DNA of 64,000 bases from assembly GCA_016617855.1 (NCBI GenBank), contig JAECUM010001086.1, positions 1 to 64,000 of the forward strand, read 5' to 3'. Shown piece after piece: positions 24,001-34,999 of this stretch. A program made the translations under genes and the position numbers. Below the pieces are notes generated by a model. It ran no database searches. It worked only from the letters and a program-made list of their open reading frames with translations, and was not told the DNA's origin. The DNA is from Megalonaias nervosa. Taxonomy: Eukaryota; Mollusca; Bivalvia; Unionida; Unionidae. Every line of letters begins with the position of its first letter. Position 1 is the first letter of the stretch.

Positions 24001-25018
24001 AGAAGACGCCTTCAAAGTTAATCATCCTCCACTGGCTGAAAAGAATTATCAGGAATTTAAGATTTGTTATTAAGCTGTTGTTATATGGTTTATTGCCATT
24101 TTTCAGCAAAAGACAGGCAATATATGGTAGCCAGTATAACTGGTGGAGGAAGAACCCAAAAAAATCTTCCTAGGAAGAACCACCAACCCACAGAAAGTTA
24201 CTGGCAAACTTTCTCAGGAATTCAAGATAAAGACCATTTCTTCCTTTTTAACTCCTGAGTGCTGATATATGATCTTCTTCAGCAAAAACAAGATTTTCAA
24301 ATTACCTGTTGTGGATGCTGGAATGGCACCATTTTCATTAAGGACCAACGAGACATCATTCCGGACCAGACATCAAAAGAAGACTTCGGGTAGAAACCCC
24401 CCCACAATGATATGACTTACCACATTGAAGAAGTAACGATAACAAAATTTTCAAGATGGCTGTTATGGTGGCTATTCTGGAAATCAGATTGGCACCACTT
24501 CCACTCAGGACCAACTACAGATCATAAATGGTTTTTTGGTGAAAGCACACATCAATATGACCAGACATCTAGAGAAAGTAGCGATTACAAGATTTGCACG
24601 ATGGCCATTATGTTGACCAAATTGGAAGTCAGATCAGCACCACTTCATTTACAACCAATATGGCATCATAACAAGTCTTCTAGTAAAAACCCCATGCTGA
24701 TATAAGAGTAGCAATAACAATATTCTCAAGATGGCCACTGCGATCAACTAGATATCATAAGAAGTCTCTTAACGACAATCCCATCTAGATATGACCATTC
24801 ATTGAGGAAGACTAGCAATAACAAGATTTTAAAGAGAAAGTCACTGTGAAGGCCATATTGAAAATCCAACCAGTATCATTTTCATTTAGGACCAACCAGA
24901 CCAAGGGATGAATGTGTGTGTACAGTTTCATGGCAATCCTCCAAGTAGTTTATGAGGAGTGGCAATAACAAACTTGTGCTAATAGGTAGATGACATCAGA
25001 AGAGCATCCCATAAGCTA
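24001..25018 (+). mobile_element. Helitron-like array copy with nested SINE
   Basis: The 5' module (AAGAATTATCAGGAATTTAAG, continuing AAGACCATTTCTTCC at about 24230) is split by SINE B. Monomers follow with CAAGATGGCTGTTATGG, CACGATGGCCATTATG and AAGATGGCCACTGCG. The 3' module has ACCAAGGGATGAATGTGTG, ATGGCAATCCTCCAAGTAG and CATCCCATAAGCTAAAAA. Here the terminal hairpin arm is lost and CTAA follows directly. Confidence 0.7.
24063..24212 (-). mobile_element. SINE family B, truncated copy
   Basis: Its plus-strand text (TTTTCAGCAAAAGACAGGCAA, GGTAGCCAGTATAACTGGTG, AAGAACCACCAACCCACAGA, AGTTACTGGCAAACTTTCTC) parallels the better copy at 60241-60495. It is bounded by a 14-bp direct repeat, TCAGGAATTTAAGA (24049-24062) and TCAGGAATTCAAGA (24213-24226), a target-site duplication with one mismatch inside the Helitron-like 5' module. 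Confidence 0.8.
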
Positions 25019-25108
25019 AAAATGATTAAAGTTACAACCAAACTTTGATGTGTCAGTCAAAGCAATCATGGTCTGTGCAGTTTATCTATGAAACAATAAT
25101 ACCTTTAC

Positions 25109-25250
25109 CTTTAAATTCTGAATGTGGGGGTAGAATTAGTGTACTGCCTTCTGATGCTTTCTCTGGAATCTTCATCAGCATCTGCTTTTGGAGCTCCTTG
25201 TGATCTGAGGGATGGATACAGTCAAATACACTCATCCCCAACAAGCTGAC
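25109..25250 (-). CDS. bHLH-PAS gene, exon with PAS-A middle part
   Basis: This 142-bp minus-strand exon is bounded by an acceptor (TTTTTTCTGCTGCAG) and a donor (GTAAAGG). It starts in phase 0 and ends in phase 1. The translation opens VSLLGMSVFDCIHPSDHKEL and continues QKQMLMKIPEK. The phrase 'G-SVFD-IHPSDH-E' is the central PAS-A helix region of bHLH-PAS factors (HIF, SIM, NPAS, AHR all have S[VI][FY][ED]-[IVT]H-DH-E). Joined to the 31617-31753 exon it gives an uninterrupted first half of PAS-A. PAS-A mediates dimer formation with ARNT-type partners in this family. The following exon, which should carry the FxxRM/FICR strand, was not found at lower coordinates. Protein identity beyond bHLH-PAS is uncertain: AHR/spineless-like is my best guess from the linked exon. 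Confidence 0.82.
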
Positions 25251-26496
25251 CTGCAGCAGAAAAAATCCCCAACATATTTATCAGTTCATTATATTCCCTA
25301 AGAACAGCATAAACACTGATATCTACCATTATATATTCATTGCCAAACCTGGGCCCATAAACTTAACTGACATATTATAGTAGTCCGCTTATGCAAAATC
25401 AATGGTTACTGATCAGCTTGAAATGATGTGATCATTATATTATGATGTCACTTTTTACTGATATATCATAACACTTTCATCTCTGGGAGAAATTAGATAT
25501 AAAATGATGCACATGTGAGTTCTGCACACAAAAAAAAATTCCTTTGAGACAATGTGAGTTTGACCTTTGACCCCAAAATCAATAGGCTTCTATCTTACTC
25601 AAAATGTAAGCTGTCCACAAACACTGATGGTACATGGCCAAGAACTGAAATGTTTGTACAGCAATCTGAGCATGAAATGAATAATCTATATATTACATGA
25701 GATAATTACAGATAACCGTGTGAAAAAATGTACATTTATTTTCGCTACTTACCTGGATCTGCAGTTAGTTAAAATTCTTGTCACAAATTGGCTGAATCCA
25801 AGTGGATTAGTATGAGAATACGGACACAAAACAAAATGATAATTTATACACAACATTTACTTTAACTTGTCTAAATCACATGTTTAATTTTCGATGAAAG
25901 GTCATAAAATCAAGTCTACAAATTCTGAATGCTGTATTACATCACTGTGGAATTGCTCTTTCAAAATTTGTAAAGTGCTATTGATTTGTCCTTTTCCTGA
26001 TGCAACATGTTCTTCATTTTAACAAAATCCCTCTCTTTAACATTTGTTGTCATATAACATCCATGTGTCACATCGATAAAGTCGGTTTCACCTAATATTT
26101 GGTGCCATGTTTTTTTCAATATAGACTGGTCTGCTACTTAAGTGTGTATCAGTCCATAATGAATCTGTGACAAATGGTTCAAATTCAAGAAACCTGTTTT
26201 CTTGGAAACGTGTCATATACAGTTACTTTATATAGAAAATAATGCCAATAATGTACACAGCCAAATGGTTGCACATGTCAAAAATATAAGATCAGTAGAT
26301 GGAGGTCCACAATGGATAAATGCATAGCAGCCAATAGGCACACAACACGAGCCTCAAACTGTACTCATTGTTCTATGTCTCACTCGTTCTTGACATCAAC
26401 AGGTATAATCTTTGATCTGATCTTGGAAACATGTTGCTTTGTTTTGTTTTACATTAATTAAACCAATACCCTATAGCTAATTTTATTATCCAAGTA

Positions 26497-28549
26497 CAGT
26501 GTGATCCCGCTGTAACACGGTAGTTGGGAGCCATAGAACCCGACCGTGTTATAGACCGAACCGTGTTATAAGCAACCAGGTCAGTTAGCTGAAGAAAATG
26601 ATGCATGTACCCCAAAAAATGTGCGGGGGTCGGGGTGGGGTGGGGCGTAGGTAATAAATGCTGGCTCAAAAATACACGCTTCATTGGCACAGTTATCATC
26701 TTAAATCGATGCATATTAAATGAGAAATACACCTGCAGTGAAAACAGAGAAGGTATAGATAATATTTTACTTTATTCTGAGAACCATGCAATGGTACATA
26801 TACATGTATACTGTTTATATATACATGTCTAATTTATAGCAATGAATAAAGTATCAACACCATGTACTCACCCGCGAATCACGTCACATACATTGAATCC
26901 ACAATACAAGTAATTCTGTCAAAAATTTGCAAACACACACATTTCAAATATTCAATAATTTTGTCACAAGTCATATAGGAATGAATTCAGTGGAAAAAAA
27001 TAGCACAATCACGTAACGAATGATGAAGCACATTTGCTTTTCAGTACGTCCCAAGTCGGTAAAAGTTTGCGTTTTAAGTGCCCTCTGTAGAGTTTGTAAG
27101 CATAAACTTTTTTCCTGTAAAAAGGAAACTTTCATGGCACAGTAAAAGTGTTCCAACCATGTTGGAAGATGAAACAATTCATCAGATTCCATTCCTTTTA
27201 TTTAAGTTCGGTACTGACTTCCTTTAAAGAAAGGTTCTTTGTTTTTATTGAAGATTGTAGTCGGCTTTCTTTGATGAAGGGCGCATGCATTATTGAAGTC
27301 ACCGCTAAAGGACAGCTTTGGAGAACCAAACAAATGCCCATTTCTTATTGTGGCGGCAACATCAAAAAACTGTATTGCATGATTGCGACTGATTTTTTTT
27401 CCCATCTGCTTAGTACGTTTTCATAACAATTATTGCTTCAAAGGTAATGTTTTCTTTGAAATTTCAGCTACTATTTTATCTGGGTACATTTTTTTAAAAA
27501 ATGAATTGGCTGTCGTATGGTCAATTGTAGTTACTGCTCCTCTCTGCCTATTGAATAGAAAAGTGAGAGCTTCTTTTTATTTGTTTTTTTTCTTTTTTCA
27601 TTTTTTTACATTTGTGGTAGTGAAGTGATGCCGCCTTCCATGCATGCGTCAGAAATTTAAAGAAAGGGTCAATTGATGATAGAGATGCAGGTGTTCTGGT
27701 CTGATGACAGGGATTACTACAGAAAATGTGAATGTTCTGAAGGATTTAATTTAATTCTGAGTGAAAAGAAGAGGAATTTTACTTACCATCTACATACAAT
27801 ACGTCAGTCTATGTAAATATATTAACTACTAGTGAGTGGCCGAAAATCCAACAAAAGATAGATTATGAGATAATGCCTCGTCCAGTTGATCTTCGCTACC
27901 AGAAATGTAAATTTGAAAAAAAAAGCGTATATCTCAAAACATACAGTACTCATGCTAGACGTCAAGATAAGTGGATTATGATATAACAATGCACTGTTAA
28001 CATGGTTTGTCAATATGGACAAAGTATTTGTTTATGTAACAATAGATAAATTTCAGTGCATTTTGTATCAACTTTGCGGTTTCCTTTCATGGGGCCTCTG
28101 AATTTCTCCACTCCAAACCAATGGTTGTATATACAAGTTTAGACAGCCAACAATGCCGCTAATAAAAAATCACCAGATGGTATATTTTGCCGCCAATAAG
28201 GAAACAAAATCGCAATTTGCGACACTGGCAAAGCTCTGCGTGATTCCTGAATAGACTTTTTACGTTATTTTTTCATACTTTTAAGAAGAAAACTATTTTT
28301 CCGTGTATGAGAAAAATGCAAATAAAATTTCAGGAACCATGCCACGATCGTCTTGTATTATTCATACGCGATCTCTTCCCTAAAAATGATAATAATTTTT
28401 TAAAATTTTTTTCTTCATACTTTTAAGAAAGAATTTTTTTTTTCGTGTACGAGAGAAATACATGTATATGAAATTTCGGAAGCCACACCACAACCGTGTT
28501 ATATCCGAATTCATGTTATAACGGAGCGTGCGATAGCAGGGTCACACTG
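26497..28549. mobile_element. TA-flanked pogo/Tigger-like element, 2053 bp
   Basis: The left end CAGTGTGATCCCGCTGTAAC and the reverse complement of the right end, CAGTGTGACCCTGCTATCGC, form terminal inverted repeats. TA dinucleotides lie directly outside (26495-26496 and 28550-28551). Inside each end are repeats of CCGTGTTATA, typical of pogo/Tigger-class Tc1-mariner termini. Near the right end a roughly 147-bp segment is duplicated (TTCATACTTTTAAGAA at about 28274 and 28417). No transposase motif was recognised, so it appears non-autonomous or decayed. Confidence 0.75.
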
Positions 28550-28559
28550 TAATTATGAA

Positions 28560-29295
28560 TGGGCGGGTACTCAGGTACCCACTGACACCTTTATTCATAC
28601 CCTCAACTTCACAGAAAGCGCATTATCGTAAGATTTTTATACAGTTTACTAAAGACAATAAGAGTCTTGTGAAAAAAATTGTAAAGTTGATGACAAGTAT
28701 GCAACACCATTGGAAATCTTAAGCAATTTACAACCTGGCATAAACTGGTCTAACAGGTTTTTTGTTGTAGAAAACTGAGGTGATGTCAACAACTGTCATA
28801 CCAAAAACATGAACTCATAAACATACCCTTTTCTTTATACATCTGATAAACTCAACTATGCAAATTTTATGAATTACTCGTCCAGCTTTCATTTTATTGG
28901 CAATTAGTCTCAGGGTACTTTATCCCATATCTTTCTAATAAATGACCCTTACATGGAGATCAACAGTCAACTAAAAATATCACATGAAGATGCACATCAA
29001 CCCATAAACTTCAGGGTCTGAATATAAGGCCAATGACCAATGGGTCCTGAAAGTGGCAAGTCCTGGATGTATTGTAGCAGATCCTCCAAGAATATAAGTG
29101 ATCTGTAACTGTATTTGTCTATTTTCTATTATCTTTTTTCAGACATGTGTATAAAGTATAATGGATCATTTTGTTCATATAATGGTTCTAAATTATAAAT
29201 AAATAAATGAAAACCATCTGATTTTGTGATTTTTGCTTCAAATAATGACCTTTGACCACATCTCTTTTCAACACTGCTGTTATTTATCGTCAGGA
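28560..29295. other. Anonymous intronic sequence
   Basis: Nothing was recognised. Confidence 0.4.
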
Positions 29296-29301
29296 GTATG
29301 C

Positions 29302-29349
29302 AGATTTAGATCTAGAAAAAGCAGACTTTAATACACTCATGGTGAGTTA
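29302..29349 (+). CDS. Possible small exon, unknown gene
   Basis: The 48-bp segment follows an acceptor-like TGTTATTTATCGTCAG and precedes a strong donor GTGAGTT. Only one frame is open (EYADLDLEKADFNTLM). It lies on the strand opposite the PAS gene, inside its intron. It is too short to be convincing alone. Confidence 0.25.
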
Positions 29350-29889
29350 TTCATCTAGTTATTTACCTTGACAAGTTGCCGCAACCTCTCACTGCATACT
29401 GGGCTATGCAAGACAATTAGAACAGACTGGTTGTTTTGATACTACAATCCTATAAAATATTTTCAAAAACTCTATTTTGGACACCAGTCTATGCATTGAT
29501 TCAACACAATATTTTACAAGCTGTTAAGTATTTATTAATTTATCAGAACTCTGAAACTCAAAGCCAATTTTCTGATTAAGGATAAACTGGATGATGTCAT
29601 GCCAGAAATTTATTAAAATTGGCTGGAAATCTTTTTAAAGATTGTCTGGTCTGGTAGAATACAGAATAGAACAATCTGCATGTCTGCACTGGAATGAACA
29701 AAGAATCAGACCTTAGCCCTGAACATTTTAGATACAGTATTTTCAATTGTCTAGACACTTAGTTATATACAATACTGTGTGATTACACTGTTGAGGAAAA
29801 CTTGGTAGTGCCTAACTGTAATGTGTCAAATTTTGAATAAGTATGGAACCTTAAAATTGAACTCATTGTGCATTAAAATTTTATTACAG

Positions 29890-30016
29890 TCAAGCCAGCA
29901 AGGTCTTTGTGAAGGGTCACTTCGACCTGTCCTTCATGTCAGCTGTTAAACTTGAAAGGCCAGCATCTATGGCTCACTTAGAATTGACCTGGGCATCGCA
30001 ACGCTGTCCTGAGAAG
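29890..30016 (+). CDS. Possible exon, unknown gene
   Basis: A 127-bp segment lies between an acceptor-like AAAATTTTATTACAG and donor GTAAAC. One frame is open throughout after one leading base (KVFVKGHFDLSFMSAVKLE then SMAHLELTWASQRCPEK). It does not join in phase with 29302-29349 unless an inner acceptor is used. I do not recognise the sequence. Confidence 0.3.
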
Positions 30017-30792
30017 GTAAACATTAAAGTTACCGACCATAACTGCTTGATGTGAATCCCATGTCAAATAGTCATTTTCAAAGGGAAGTTGATATGCATC
30101 CTATTTCTCAGATTCTAGGCTGTCAAAATCTGATGAAAGAAATAATTATCTTGGGGAAAAATTAGGAACTGCCAATTATGAGTGGTCAGTTTAAATTAAG
30201 GCGTACACGTTGGAAGTAATGTTGAATTTAAAAGTTAACAACTTTAGTCGAATTCTTTAGTTCAAGAGTTTTCCTGCAAGAGGACAAGACTCGATGACTC
30301 GGGGGTGGGGGTTGGGGTACTAAAGAATAGTGCTTTCCTCGTTAAGCAAGAAATGGGACCAGGTGGCTGTCTTGTAAGAAAAGACAGGCTTTACTGCTAG
30401 GACACACAACTTCTGAAAAGAACATCATTAAGGGAACAGCTCCCAGGAACTGACCGGGACAGTCTGAAAGACAGAAGTCCAGAAAGAGATGAAGCGTTCA
30501 GAACAGAAAGATCAAGGAAGATCAACGTATACATGTGAAGGTGGGAAGACGTGTGATACAGGAAGACGAAGACAGAAAGCGACGCTAGGTGATGCAAATC
30601 AGGCATGGACATTGTGCTCTTTTCACCGCTTGTTACCATGAAGAACGAATCCAAATTAGAACACTGCTACTGAAATTCTGTTAACATCAATTTGTTTGAA
30701 TTGAACCTGACACTATTAGTTTTTTTGTTAATGATTAAATTTTTTATTTTCTTGTCTAAAGGGGGCTCGTATTGTATTATTTCTTCTCAACA

Positions 30793-30870
30793 GTCTTGCT
30801 CAGTTCTCTGTTGATGTTCTACCTATCCACTCACACCAGGCAATAAAATCGAGGGAGGTCATCTTCTAGA
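30793..30870 (+). CDS. Possible terminal exon, unknown gene
   Basis: A strong acceptor-like TATTTCTTCTCAACAG precedes a frame (one leading base, then LAQFSVDVLPIHSHQAIKS to a TAG near 30868). It would need an upstream exon leaving two bases, and none was seen. An alternative downstream segment for the 29890 exon is 30401-30538 (GACACACAA to TGA), whose phase fits but whose acceptor is weak. Confidence 0.22.
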
Positions 30871-31616
30871 TAAAGACTGCCATATCTAATTAACCATCCC
30901 TCTTTACCAAGAGGGACAATTTTACACTATCAATTATTAAATTTGATTTAAGTTACCTGCATACAAATGCAATTAGCTAGCATATACTAAATTAATCAGA
31001 TGCTCTTCAATTAATACTGTATAATGTTTATGTAAAATCAATGCTTCCTTCACTGCTCGAAATGACATGATCATAAATGTGATATCACAGATATGACTTT
31101 ATTACCATGGCAGTATGACCTCTGGGAGAGACTGGAGGTAGAATGTTTCACAATGCACATCCAGATCAAGGTCAGTGACAATCACTGGATATGACACAAA
31201 CAAACAGCAGAGTCCCTGATATACAACAGGGGATCTGTGTCTACAATGTTTACTGATGGGCATGTCTTGTACGAGAACTAAATCAGAATGGTTCTCAATT
31301 TCAGATCAGAAAGACACAGAGAATGAAAAGACAGGGAACTAGTCTTTTCTTGATTACCTACTGCAGTATAATAGTTGTATGTAATGGAATTCTGTCTCCT
31401 GAGATGATTATTATCAGTGTCTATTTGGCAAATGAGACCATGATCAGATTTCTTCAGAAATCTCAGTCACCAGCATTCAAATTTATCCTGAAAATAAAGA
31501 AGAAAAATACCTTGCCTGATGTGCATGAAATTGTTAAAACTTTGGTCAAAGTACACGAGTTATGCAATCTCCTGCAGCAGTATTATTTATTATTTACTTG
31601 TGTGCAGTGTCATTAC

Positions 31617-31753
31617 CTGTTGAAGTCCAAGGTGCTGCTCAATGGACTCAGACACATATAGGATCTTTTTTGACCTTTTGCTGATGAAGACAACAAATCC
31701 ATTAAATGCCTCAAGCAACAGTTCACCTTCATTCAGCATCACTTCATCCTCCA
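31617..31753 (-). CDS. bHLH-PAS gene, exon with PAS-A start
   Basis: This 137-bp minus-strand exon lies between the acceptor ATTAATGTTTCAG and donor GTAATG. It carries two leading bases and then 45 codons, ending in phase 0 to match the 25109-25250 exon. The translation contains NEGELLLEAFNGFVVFI and KKILYVSESIEQHLGLQQ. This is the opening of a PAS-A domain: a '(E)GE-LL-A-NGFV' helix and the 'I-YVSES---HLGL-Q' strand. 'EGE-LLQALNGFV' followed by the split after the glutamine is typical of AHR-type proteins, whereas HIF/SIM proteins have 'LDGF'. The 31323-31661 plus frame overlapping it is a shadow. Confidence 0.85.
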
Positions 31754-32439
31754 CTGAAACATTAATAATTAATCATTAGTACATACAGCAATGATAATCC
31801 TAGATTGGCATTTTGAAAAAATGTATTACTGTAGTCCAAGAAGTCAAGACCAAAAATATTAATAAATTGAAATATTGCATCAATCAGTGTTCCCCCCGGG
31901 CCTTTTGCCAAATTAGTCCCAATATGCTATTATTTTATCCAGCTAAGCTTTAGAACCCAGATATGCTATGCACCAGTGCCTATTCACTTTAATATTTCCT
32001 GCTGTCCTTTATAAATTAATCTATTAAATAAACATCATGTCACCTAATTCAAAGCTCTATCATTCAAATAGCACCTGTTCTTACCTCTACATGGATATCT
32101 AATTTATGTAATATACATATGATTATGTAAGACAATCCATATATATATATTCAAACAGTTCCTTTACCAGCTCAAAAAAATTACACATGACTTTTTCAAG
32201 TTAAGCAAATTCTTAATGCTCAATCTGAAAAATGGCCACACCACATAAGATATATGACCCAGCTAGCCCACATTGGTCCAGTTACAAAGATCAGAGATTG
32301 GTGTCATCAATGGTGATTCCAAATCAGACAGTGAGATTGCCACAAAGAAAGAGCATAAGAAAAGTAGGACAGGCTTCAACATTGAAAAGCAGACTTCATA
32401 TCCTTGGGTGAAATCTCTGGATTAGATGGTATGTTTTCC

Positions 32440-32700
32440 ATATTGCTAAATTGTGATTCAGATCTATTTTGTTACCAGTGGCCATGTTGGCCATCAGATC
32501 ATCACCATTTTGATTTATGACTAACTAATAAGATGTCTTCTAGTGAAAACCCCATGGAAATATGACTTTCTATTTAGGAGGAATAGTGATAACAAGGTTT
32601 CCAATGGCTGCAATGGTGGATATATTGGACATCAGATTGGTAACCTTTTCATTTAGACCAACTAGACACCATAAGAAGTCTTTTAGTGGAAAAGGGTTTG
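32440..32700 (+). mobile_element. Helitron-like monomer fragment
   Basis: Two degraded monomers: GTGGCCATGTTGGCCATCAG, GTCTTCTAGTGAAAACCCCAT, AACAAGGTTTCCAATGGCTG and TTTAGACCAACTAGACACCA. It abuts the inverted-repeat segment at 32705. Confidence 0.5.
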
Positions 32701-32704
32701 GAGA

Positions 32705-32982
32705 GTACAACTAATTTTAATGATGCAATACTTACCTGATGCTATTACATAGCTAACATTTCCAGGATGGAAATAACCCTTGTCTATATGATGAGAATTC
32801 ATCCTCAAATAGGGTGCCTTTCTGGAGGATTCCAGAATCCTACCTTATAAGCCGGTGCATGCCCATTGGTACTCATATTTTTTTTAAGGATGAAGACCAT
32901 TACTGGGAGATCAGTGCAGGGTGGGTGGAATGAATCTGGCAATAGCAGCATTTAAATATTGCATCATTAAAATTAGTTTTAC
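32705..32982. repeat. Inverted-repeat-bounded segment, possible DIRS terminus
   Basis: CTAATTTTAATGATGCAATA at 32711-32730 is exactly the reverse complement of 32957-32976. The match extends outward with one mismatch (GTACAA versus GTAAAA). It lies just downstream, on the minus strand, of the tyrosine-recombinase remnant at 33180-33610. It could therefore be the terminal non-coding part of that DIRS-like element; a separate small MITE is the alternative. Confidence 0.6.
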
Positions 32983-33179
32983 CCCCCATTCCCAAACTGC
33001 ATTTCAATATCAGTAATACATAACCTGTTGCTATTGTGTAGGTAAATTTGCCAGTTTGGTTGTAGGTTGATGCTCCCTCCCCCAAACAAAGCACAAGGAA
33101 ATATTCATCCTTACGGCAGAAGTGTCCACTATTGTAAGATAGTATCCAGTCAGGCCACTTTCTGCACCTCAACTCTTGG

Positions 33180-33610
33180 CCCTAGCTAAAAAGAATGCCT
33201 TTGCTTTGGTGCACCAAGGAACTAGAAAGAGCAGTAAGTAGTGTGAAATCGCAAAAGTGTGGCTTTCATCATAATGTCCATATGAGGCAAAACAGGCCCC
33301 TGAGGTTGCAATACACTGTAACTTGAACCTCACGAGCTTTATTCTTCATGAATGAAAAGTAACTCATGGTAAGGGACTGATAAGCTCTATTGATTGTTCT
33401 GACAATTTACCTTGAAATAATGGACGCTGAAGTATCAACCAGACTCTTAAGAGGGAAGAAAAGATGCTTCCTACCCTTTCTCTGAACTTTTTAGGCAGCA
33501 AATAGAAATGTAAAGCCCTAACTGGGCATACAAGTTTATTTTGATTACCTCGGACAAAGATACGGTTGAGATGGAATCTGTATAAGGAGAAGAGCTACCA
33601 ATGGAAGTGA
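33180..33610 (-). pseudogene. DIRS-like tyrosine recombinase, C-terminal fragment
   Basis: Minus-strand frames show LVCPVRALHFYLLPKKF (near 33502-33535), then KGRKHLFSSLKSLVDTSAS, then IVRTINRAYQSL and KNKAREVQVT. This is the order seen in DIRS/Ngaro recombinases: 'LCPVRAL-YYL', '--LFIS', 'TIS-WI---I--AY' and 'HEVRA'. Frames shift at least twice and stops interrupt. The nucleotide sequence around GCCCTAACTGGGCA is shared with 39864-39889. Confidence 0.6.
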
Positions 33611-33635
33611 TTTGTTTGCTAAAGAACTAACCTGG

Positions 33636-34760
33636 TCAGCTTTGGAGACTTCTTACGATGTCCAGTTCATTTTAAATGAAATGGTGCTGATCTGACATCA
33701 AATATGACAACGGTGACATCCATCATCAAAATCTAACCACACCTCCTCCTAAGTGGATGGTCATATCAATGAGAATTTTCACTGCCAATCTGACGTCCAA
33801 TTTGATCATGACAGCAACCATCTTGAAAATCTTGTTATTGCCACTCCTCCTATACTGATGGTCATATAAGCTTTGGATTTTCACTTAAAAACATCTGATG
33901 ATGTCTACTTGGTACCAAATGAACATACTGCCCATCTGCTGTCAAATATGGCCACCACTGTGGTCATCTTGAAAATCTTGTTATGGCTACTTCTCTTGAA
34001 TGGATCATAATATCAATATTGGATTTTTATTAAAATACTTCTTATGATATCTAGTTGGTCCTAAATGAAAATTGTGCCAGTCTATTGTCCAATATAGCCA
34101 CCTAGGCATTCATATTGCAAATTTTGTTATGGTCACTCCTCCTGGATGGATGATCATGTCAGCATGAGGTTTTCACAACAAGACAAGAAAATGGTGCCAA
34201 TCTAATGTCAAGTATAGCCACCATAGCAGACATCTTGAAAATCTTGCTGATACTACTCCTCTGAATGGATGGTTATATAAGCATTGGGTTTTCATTTTAT
34301 GATGTCTAGCTAGATAAAATAAAAATGATGCCAATCTGACATCAATATGGCTGCATGGCAGTCATCTTACAAATCTCACTAAGACAATTCTATTTGAACA
34401 GGTATTCATATTGACATGGGTTTTCACCAGAATACTTTTTGTGATGTCCAGTTGGTCTTAAATGAAAATACATGTACTTCAAATTTAATGTCCAAAATTG
34501 CTTCCACAGCACCAGCCACCTTGAAAATATTGTTATTGCTACTCATGAATAGAAAGACATAACTTGAGGATATCTGTTATCTCTACTCCTCTCCAAATGG
34601 ATGGCTATATCAACATGTGGTTTCCAACAGTAGATTTCTTATGATACCTAGATGGTCTTAAACTCCTAAACAAAAATGGTGCCAGTCATACATCCAATAC
34701 AGTTCGTCTGGTCATGGGGAAATTCATCCACACATATATGAAATCTTGAGAATGAATAAG
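33636..34760 (-). mobile_element. Helitron-like monomers in reverse orientation
   Basis: About seven monomers read on the minus strand (plus text: GGTGCTGATCTGACATCAAA, GGTCATATCAA, ATCTTGAAAATCTTGTTATTG). At the right edge, 34700-34745 holds part of the 3' module in reverse (GTCATGGGGAAATTCATCCA). It faces the forward 3' module that begins near 34785, an inverted junction. Confidence 0.6.
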
Positions 34761-34784
34761 CTCGAATTTCTCTAGGTTGGGTAA

Positions 34785-34977
34785 ATGCCCTGCATGGTCA
34801 CCACAGACCAACTAGATCATGGGATGAATTTATCTACAAATTTTCAAGGCAATCCTACAATTAGTTTAAGAGGAATAACAATAATAAACTAGTGCTAACA
34901 GACAGATGCAAAATTAAAAAAAGACCATCCAATAAGCTCTTCTGGTCTATGACCAGTAGAGATAAAAACCAGCATAA
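34785..34977 (+). mobile_element. Helitron-like 3' module with intact hairpin
   Basis: It contains GATCATGGGATGAATTTATC, CAAGGCAATCCTACAATTAG and CCATCCAATAAGCTCTTCTG. The terminal stem-loop AGCTCTTCTGGTC-TAT-GACCAGTAGAG is followed by ATAAAA. Other copies have CTAAAA at this point, the CTRR-type end expected of Helitrons. Confidence 0.65.
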
Positions 34978-34999
34978 AAGGAATACTATCCTTTAAAGA

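Larger units (their letters stand above)
25251..31616 (-). other. Intron of the bHLH-PAS gene (~6.4 kb)
   Basis: It joins two PAS-A exons, both in phase 0 at this boundary. That is the position (after ...GLxQ) where many bHLH-PAS genes are split. It contains the TA-flanked Tigger-like element, plus-strand exon-like segments at 29302-30870, and two related segments (25375-25510 and 31000-31150) sharing TGTAAAATCAATG, GAAATGA-TGATCAT and CTCTGGGAGA phrases. Confidence 0.7.

Noticed and set aside
26605..26660. G-rich GGGGTCGGGGTGGGGTGGGG tract as a gene promoter
   Set aside because: It lies inside the TA-flanked transposon just after its terminal repeats. No exon follows.
27148..27426. Transposase ORF of the Tigger-like element
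   Set aside because: The 92-codon frame shows no helix-turn-helix or DDE-type pattern.
31323..31661. 112-codon plus open frame
   Set aside because: It overlaps the well-supported PAS exon antisense and has no motif.
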